DNA of 64,000 bases from NCBI GenBank assembly GCA_022385755.1, contig MU278348.1, forward strand, positions 1,461,035 through 1,525,034, read 5' to 3'. The notes under the pieces were generated by a model that did not search any database, was not told where the DNA came from, and saw only the letters and a program-made list of their open reading frames with translations. Source of the DNA: Trametopsis cervina. Taxonomy: Eukaryota; Basidiomycota; Agaricomycetes; Polyporales; Irpicaceae. This document shows positions 59,022-64,000 of the stretch, one piece after another. Made by a program: the position numbers and the translations under genes. Position 1 is the stretch's first letter, and each line of letters begins with the position of its first letter.

Positions 59022-62000
59022 TGAATGAATGCATGGACCCTGTCCTTGAGTGACCTCCTGCCATGGGCATAGTATCTTGTATTATTTAGTGCGTATCCGT
59101 CTCCATGATGTTGTACGATTAATGGCGTCTTGATCTAATGAGCCGTAATGCTTCTGAGGAACTATGTCATTATGCCTTGTCGGCATGATACTATTGTCGG
59201 TCTTCTGGCGTGCCTCGCGTCGTGGCCACTTCCACATGACGCTGATGCGTCCGTGAATGTAGGGCCGCTGTGCAATGTCAGCTTGTATGCGGCCGAACTA
59301 TATGGCCAATCGCGAGGAAGGCCGATAAGCCCTATTTCGTAGGATCTTCTCCCGAGTTCCTGACTGCCTCATTTCAAGTTGTCATCAATCTATCCATATG
59401 CAAGATTTCTGTGAGTGGTTACTTGTAGTTACTTCCTGATGACAGTATATTGCAGACTTAACTCGCTGCGGACACGCGCACTAGCTATCTAAGCGACGTC
59501 AGGCGTGTAAGAGACATGGTTCATTCGCGTCAATCTTGTCTAACATCTCTATGGCAGTCGAAGGACTTCGCTTGCACCGTGTGCTGAAGCGAGGCCTGCC
59601 AATGTGCCCTCCTGTGCAGCACACGCACTCTCGCGGTAATGGCGTGACGTCACATGCGTCAGCCGAAGGGTCTTTCCATCCGCTGTTCGTTCGGCAGCAG
59701 CAACCAGTGCTCTGCTTCAATGGCTGGGCAAAGACGTGGGCGAACACGGGTCCGTTGCTGACTGGCACGGTTTCGAAGCTTCTGATCTGCTGTGGTTCTA
59801 TACGGATAACGTAACCTCCTATCGTTTCGCGGCTTCTGCTTCCTTGCCCTGGACGGGTGTACTCTCCCATGCAACACGGTGTTCCAGATGCGTACTGGCC
59901 TCGAGATCGTTCAGACCAACTGCCCAGAGAGGAACGTTTGACTGTCGGCACATCGTAGCATCTATCAGCACAATGTCGCCGTGTGCGCATGTGCTGTCTC
60001 CAACCACTACCGCGGTCGAACAGTATCTGCGCTGCACAGAAAAGGGTGTGTCTTCTAAATTTTCTATTTGGATTGGCACTGCGCATTCTCATGCAAGTAC
60101 TTCCTCGCACTCAGCACACCCCCGAATGATACTCCTCTCGAGTGGGTCAAGGGACGGTTCTCCGATGGAATACAAATTTACGGTGAGAGATTATCCACTA
60201 GGGCTGGGGCCACATATCCCCAGCCTTGCATTCAGCGGCGATTTCGCGGGCTCGGGAAGGGCGCGGGCGATGACATATTGGGTGCAGACGCTGTGAATTA
60301 CGCTTTGTGAAGAGGTGTCGTGATGACGGTTCGCTGGGCTGCGTCGCCTCGCGCCGAACGTCAATGAGCATGGATCTGCGCTCACCCCGATATGTCCAGC
60401 GAAGCCAGAAACCCCGCCGAACCATTCTACAGTCTCCCTGCACTAGGGGCCGGAGGCTTCGTTTACCCGGATGCAGCCTGGTCGGTGCCTTCGAATGACA
60501 CACTGGTCTGGGGCAAAGGCAGATCCTGCAACGTGGACGGACGGCGAGCGCACGATACGACACGATGCGATGCGATATGGAGGCGGCGCAGACGGCGTCG
60601 CCATAGGGGGATACGATCTGTGCGTGCATCGCTGAGCATCCACAACCGTCCACGCCGAAAATTTGCAAAGTTGGCGAACGAACCTACACTAACGGCTCTC
60701 CCCAACACCCGCAGCCCTATTCCACACCACCTACCTAATGCGGCGCAGATCATTCAAGATGGGTGATGCATCCGACCACGGAGGCTCGCACGGTAACTTG
60801 GCAAGTGACCAGTGTGCAGCGCGGGGCTGCAGTTCGGTTTCCGCTCGTGGCGCGATAGGACAGGGGGCCCTGACATCAGCGCGCATGTGGCATGCAGGGT
60901 GAGTGCAATACGAACTACTGTCCTGTGCCTGCATCGTGCACCGCCGCGGTCCCCCCGCCTTACGCAACGGCGGCCAGGCGCACAGATCACGATCACGCTC
61001 GAACTCGAACTCTTCGGAGCCCGCAGAAAACAGGGTCGTTCGCTGGCCGTGCGTGGACCATTGGCTGCACTCGTCCGGGGGTGTGGCGTTGGCGAGAACA
61101 AGGCAGGTTCTCAGAGATCCCTGAGATCATCTGCACGCGATTGACAACGGTGCAGACTAAGATAGCGTGCTGACGCGTATGTCGGACTCGCACTCGGACG
61201 CGCGTGCGTGCGTGCGTGCTTGGCTGGGGGCGAAGAGCGAGTGGGCAAATAGGCTGCGATCTGCGCGCCGGATTTGGACGGACGGCGGTGGGGCAAGGTT
61301 GGCCACCGGTGTTCGCTGGAAACTATGATATAGTATTATCAGTTGCGTGCTTGTCCCGTCTCCACGCTCGCAGATGCGAATGCGACAAAGTAGGCTGACG
61401 AGGCTTCTCCAATTCTATCTTCATTGCCAGTTCTCCGAAGACGCCCCCCTCATCCCCTCCTGCGATCGCGCAATTACAATACGACAGTTAGTGTGCGCAC
61501 ACCGCAGAAACACGCCCAATCGCCCATCTGCTCCATCGGCTAGCGAAGAACGCAAGATCGCGCATGTGCAATATGCCCTCGCGCGCTAGAACGCCCGCGA
61601 AGCACCGCAGGTTTAGGTTCACGAAGACGAAGGTGGTCAAACGGTGCAGCAGGTGTTGTGTGTGCAATATGCAGTGCAAAGTTGCCCACATCGCAACTCT
61701 CCGAAGGAATTCTAGTGTGCGGTGTGGTGCGCGCGGATTCTTGCGAGTATATACGCACTTATACTTATCACTTATCCCGCGATTATCTTATCTTCCCAGG
61801 AGGGGGACACTCCGTCACGCCGTGGCCACAAATGCCACGGGGCCTCTGGTCCGTTGGAGCTGTAGTATCCAAACACGCCGCACCGTATTGTGTTGGACGT
61901 ACACGTACAGGGTCGGCGGACCCGTCCTACCAATTATCCGGCACCGCCCCGTCCCATCGACAAATCCCTGGTGCGCGCGGTCTGATGGGATTGGGGGCCA

Positions 62001-64000
62001 CGAGACTGCGCAGACGGGGTGTGCAGCCCTGCGAGGCTGTGAGAGCGCTGAGATGGTGCGTTAGTTAGTTCGAATGTCAGTGTCTGTAGTGGCTGTTGAT
62101 CAGGAACGTTCGCTCGTGGGAGGTTGGGAAGCTGTGTCGCAACACCACAGTACGCTAGTGCCCCTCTTTGCAAATTATTGCACGCAGCTTGCGACGAAGG
62201 CACTCAATATCATTGAAGCAAAACGAGGAACAATACAACATTTGGATCCGCGTTAGTTTGACCTTTTCGCTCGCATCTTGAGTGCTGCATATAATGTGAA
62301 TTTAAGCTTCATCGTTTCACCTCCGGCTCGGCCATCTATTGGCCTCAAATTACAGGAAAGCCTTTAAGGTTGGCCGGGGGCGGCACAGCGGGTTTTACTG
62401 ATCTACACTATACTACAGGCTTACAGTACCGTACGAGTATACACCGAACGACGAAGACGAGACGAGACGAGACGGTTTGAAAAAGCGCAAGCGATCCCAG
62501 AAGCACACATATCTTATCGGACACTCTACGCGCGGTGTGTGGCGATTCGTAGATATAGATGCACGACGCACGCTGATCGTTCGGCGTACAGCACGACAGG
62601 TAGGCAAATCATATCAACGCGCGCATGCGAGGCAGAGATATCCGGGCAACCGTATTCATATCTCGCGGTCAGTCCAGTCCGCTACGTTATGTTATGTGAT
62701 ATGTGATATGTTAATGTTATGTACCTATCCGTACGGCATGTTAACCCTGCTTCGCGACAACACCCAACCCAGGGATAGGGATAAGGATAAGTTAAGTCCA
62801 CGTTGTCTTCTGCCCCTGCGGATGCGGATCGATAACACCAACAACAACAGGACAGAACAGACAGACAGACAGGCAGGCAAGGCAGGATAGCGCGGCGGAG
62901 CGCCGGCGCGGAGCTGGTTAAGCGAGTTTTTGGGTCTTCCTTGGAAACACTCGTGGTCCGTGGATATCGTCGCGCGCGGGGGAGAGAAGACAACGACGCC
63001 ATGCCATGCCATGCCATCCCGTGCTAGTCAGTCAGCAGGGGCGGGTCTCACAAAGGCGAGTGGCACATATGCAAATCAAATGCTCCAAGACAGAACTCTG
63101 CTGTTCGGCACCATATGTTCTCCCTATCATACAGTCTGTCCTCGCTCGGTTGGTCGGTCGGCTGGTCGGTCAGCAACGTCGGCTTTTTGTGTTGCGAAAC
63201 GAACGAACGAACAGTACAGAACCAGTTCGGAGCCCGGAACTCGGATGTCAGGAAGCCTCGCGTCCCGTTTAGCTTTAAGCCTGTCAATCATCGGTATCAG
63301 CACACGCGCATACGGATACGGATTCGGAGATGTGAAAGGGGCAGAGGGGATGGGATGCACAGGAACAGTCGAAGAATGAATCACGAAAAAAGGCAGTGGA
63401 TGCCGGCATGTTGGTGCGCGTGCATGAAGCTTAAACCCTACCGTGCTGCTGCTACTCCCAACAACAACTGCCAGCCTGACGACAGAGCGCAAGAGACCGG
63501 CCGGAAGGGACATCCGCTATTGTTCCCTCCGACATACAGAGTGAGGTAACGTAACGGGCTGATCGAATACTGTAGCACCGCTAGCCAGTGTGTGTGTGTG
63601 CCGTTACTGTGCTGTGCTGTACTGCACGGTGTTTGTTCCGTCGTTCGCTTAAAAAGCCAAAATGATGACGACGTCGTTGGGATACAGCTCCATGTGGCCT
63701 TCCTTCCTTCCTTCCTTCCTTTCTTCCGTTTCGTTTCTTCTCCCGCGCGTTCTGTCTTTCCGGGTTTCTCTTTATCTCTATCTCTGACATGCGCGGTTTT
63801 GTTCCTTTGTGTATGCCGTACGCGGACACGAGTGTACTGTGCGCGATCGTGTATGCTTTGATAGGGTTTTTGTACGGCTCGGCGGTATGGGAGGGAGACT
63901 CGAGTACGGTACATGCATGCATGTACATGCCATACGTCTACACGGCGGCGCACGAGTGGCACCCGAGCGAGGGCCACACCCCATGGTTCAAACGTGAACG
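59022..64000. other. About 5 kb gene-poor region with short tandem repeats
   Basis: No ORF here has a recognisable domain or a credible exon structure, in contrast with the dense gene packing before 59 kb. A perfect TGACGTCA palindrome lies at 59645-59652. Many unrelated microsatellites occur between 61 and 64 kb: GTGC repeats near 61203-61217, GAGAC near 62458-62472, GACA/GGCA near 62860-62885, CCATG near 62999-63017, GGTCG near 63150-63170, GAACGAAC near 63200-63213, TG near 63589-63600, TTCC near 63697-63720. A pyrimidine-rich tract follows to about 63785, as often seen in fungal core promoters. It may be long upstream sequence of a plus-strand gene beyond the window; that is inference. 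Confidence 0.45.
63697..63722 (+). repeat. TTCC tetranucleotide microsatellite in a pyrimidine-rich tract
   Basis: About six tandem CCTT units head a roughly 85-base C/T-rich tract on the plus strand. Confidence 0.75.

Noticed and set aside
61199..61219. GTGC repeat as a hint of Z-DNA or a recombination hotspot
   Set aside because: Only about four units; listed within the gene-poor region, but no functional claim can be supported.
62760..62795. Telomere-like sequence (AACCCAACCCAGGGATAGGG)
   Set aside because: Not an array of TTAGGG/CCCTAA; an isolated coincidence among microsatellites.

Overview
The window is nuclear DNA of a filamentous basidiomycete, most likely an Agaricomycete of the polypore type; that placement is inference. 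The grounds are protein-coding genes broken by many short introns (roughly 45-60 nt, GTRNGT donors, CAG/TAG acceptors), close spacing on both strands, and fungal families such as Hog1, Ubp2, Dsk2, a FAS1 protein, an MHYT hybrid histidine kinase and a DNMT1-type methyltransferase with RFD and BAH domains. No tRNA, rRNA, CRISPR array or prokaryotic feature was seen. Exon joins were made by eye from splice signals and family resemblance, so gene ends are firmer than every internal boundary. Layout, 0-20 kb: NIPA-type Mg transporter (-), DPH4 co-chaperone (+), a long DNMT1-type cytosine-5 DNA methyltransferase (-), a poorly understood stretch at about 8.9-11.4 kb with one possible spliced gene, the MAP kinase Hog1 (-), divergently transcribed mitochondrial NADH-cytochrome b5 reductase (+), a small broken fragment, a small secreted protein (+), and a secreted type-B carboxylesterase (-). 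20-46 kb: a decayed short-chain dehydrogenase (+), the deubiquitinase Ubp2 (+), a small SnoaL-like protein (-), the biotin subunit of 3-methylcrotonyl-CoA carboxylase (-), an F-box protein (+), a membrane dipeptidase (+), a tetraspanin (-), an unrecognised ORF (+), the cohesin loader Mau2/Scc4 (-) and an ISWI chromatin remodeller (-). 46-64 kb: a possible 58-residue membrane protein, a non-autonomous hAT element with a perfect 8-bp target duplication just upstream of a peroxiredoxin-like gene (+), an MHYT-domain hybrid histidine kinase (-), a NOPCHAP1-like protein (-), tRNA-dihydrouridine synthase Dus1 (+), ubiquilin Dsk2 (-), a FAS1 protein (+), then about 5 kb without a convincing gene but rich in short tandem repeats. 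Functional links (known pathways; co-location is not evidence of co-regulation): DNMT1, ISWI and Mau2 are chromatin proteins; the hybrid histidine kinase and Hog1 belong to the two layers of fungal stress signalling; Ubp2, Dsk2 and the F-box protein act in ubiquitin turnover; DPH4 and Dus1 modify eEF2 and tRNA. The most striking signal is inside the DNA methyltransferase gene. About 3.1 kb of it, exons and introns alike, is almost devoid of CpG while both ends and the neighbouring genes are CpG-rich. In the same stretch the catalytic cysteine codon is split by a 48-nt intron that is a multiple of three and has no in-frame stop, so an unspliced message would still encode a full-length but catalytically dead protein.
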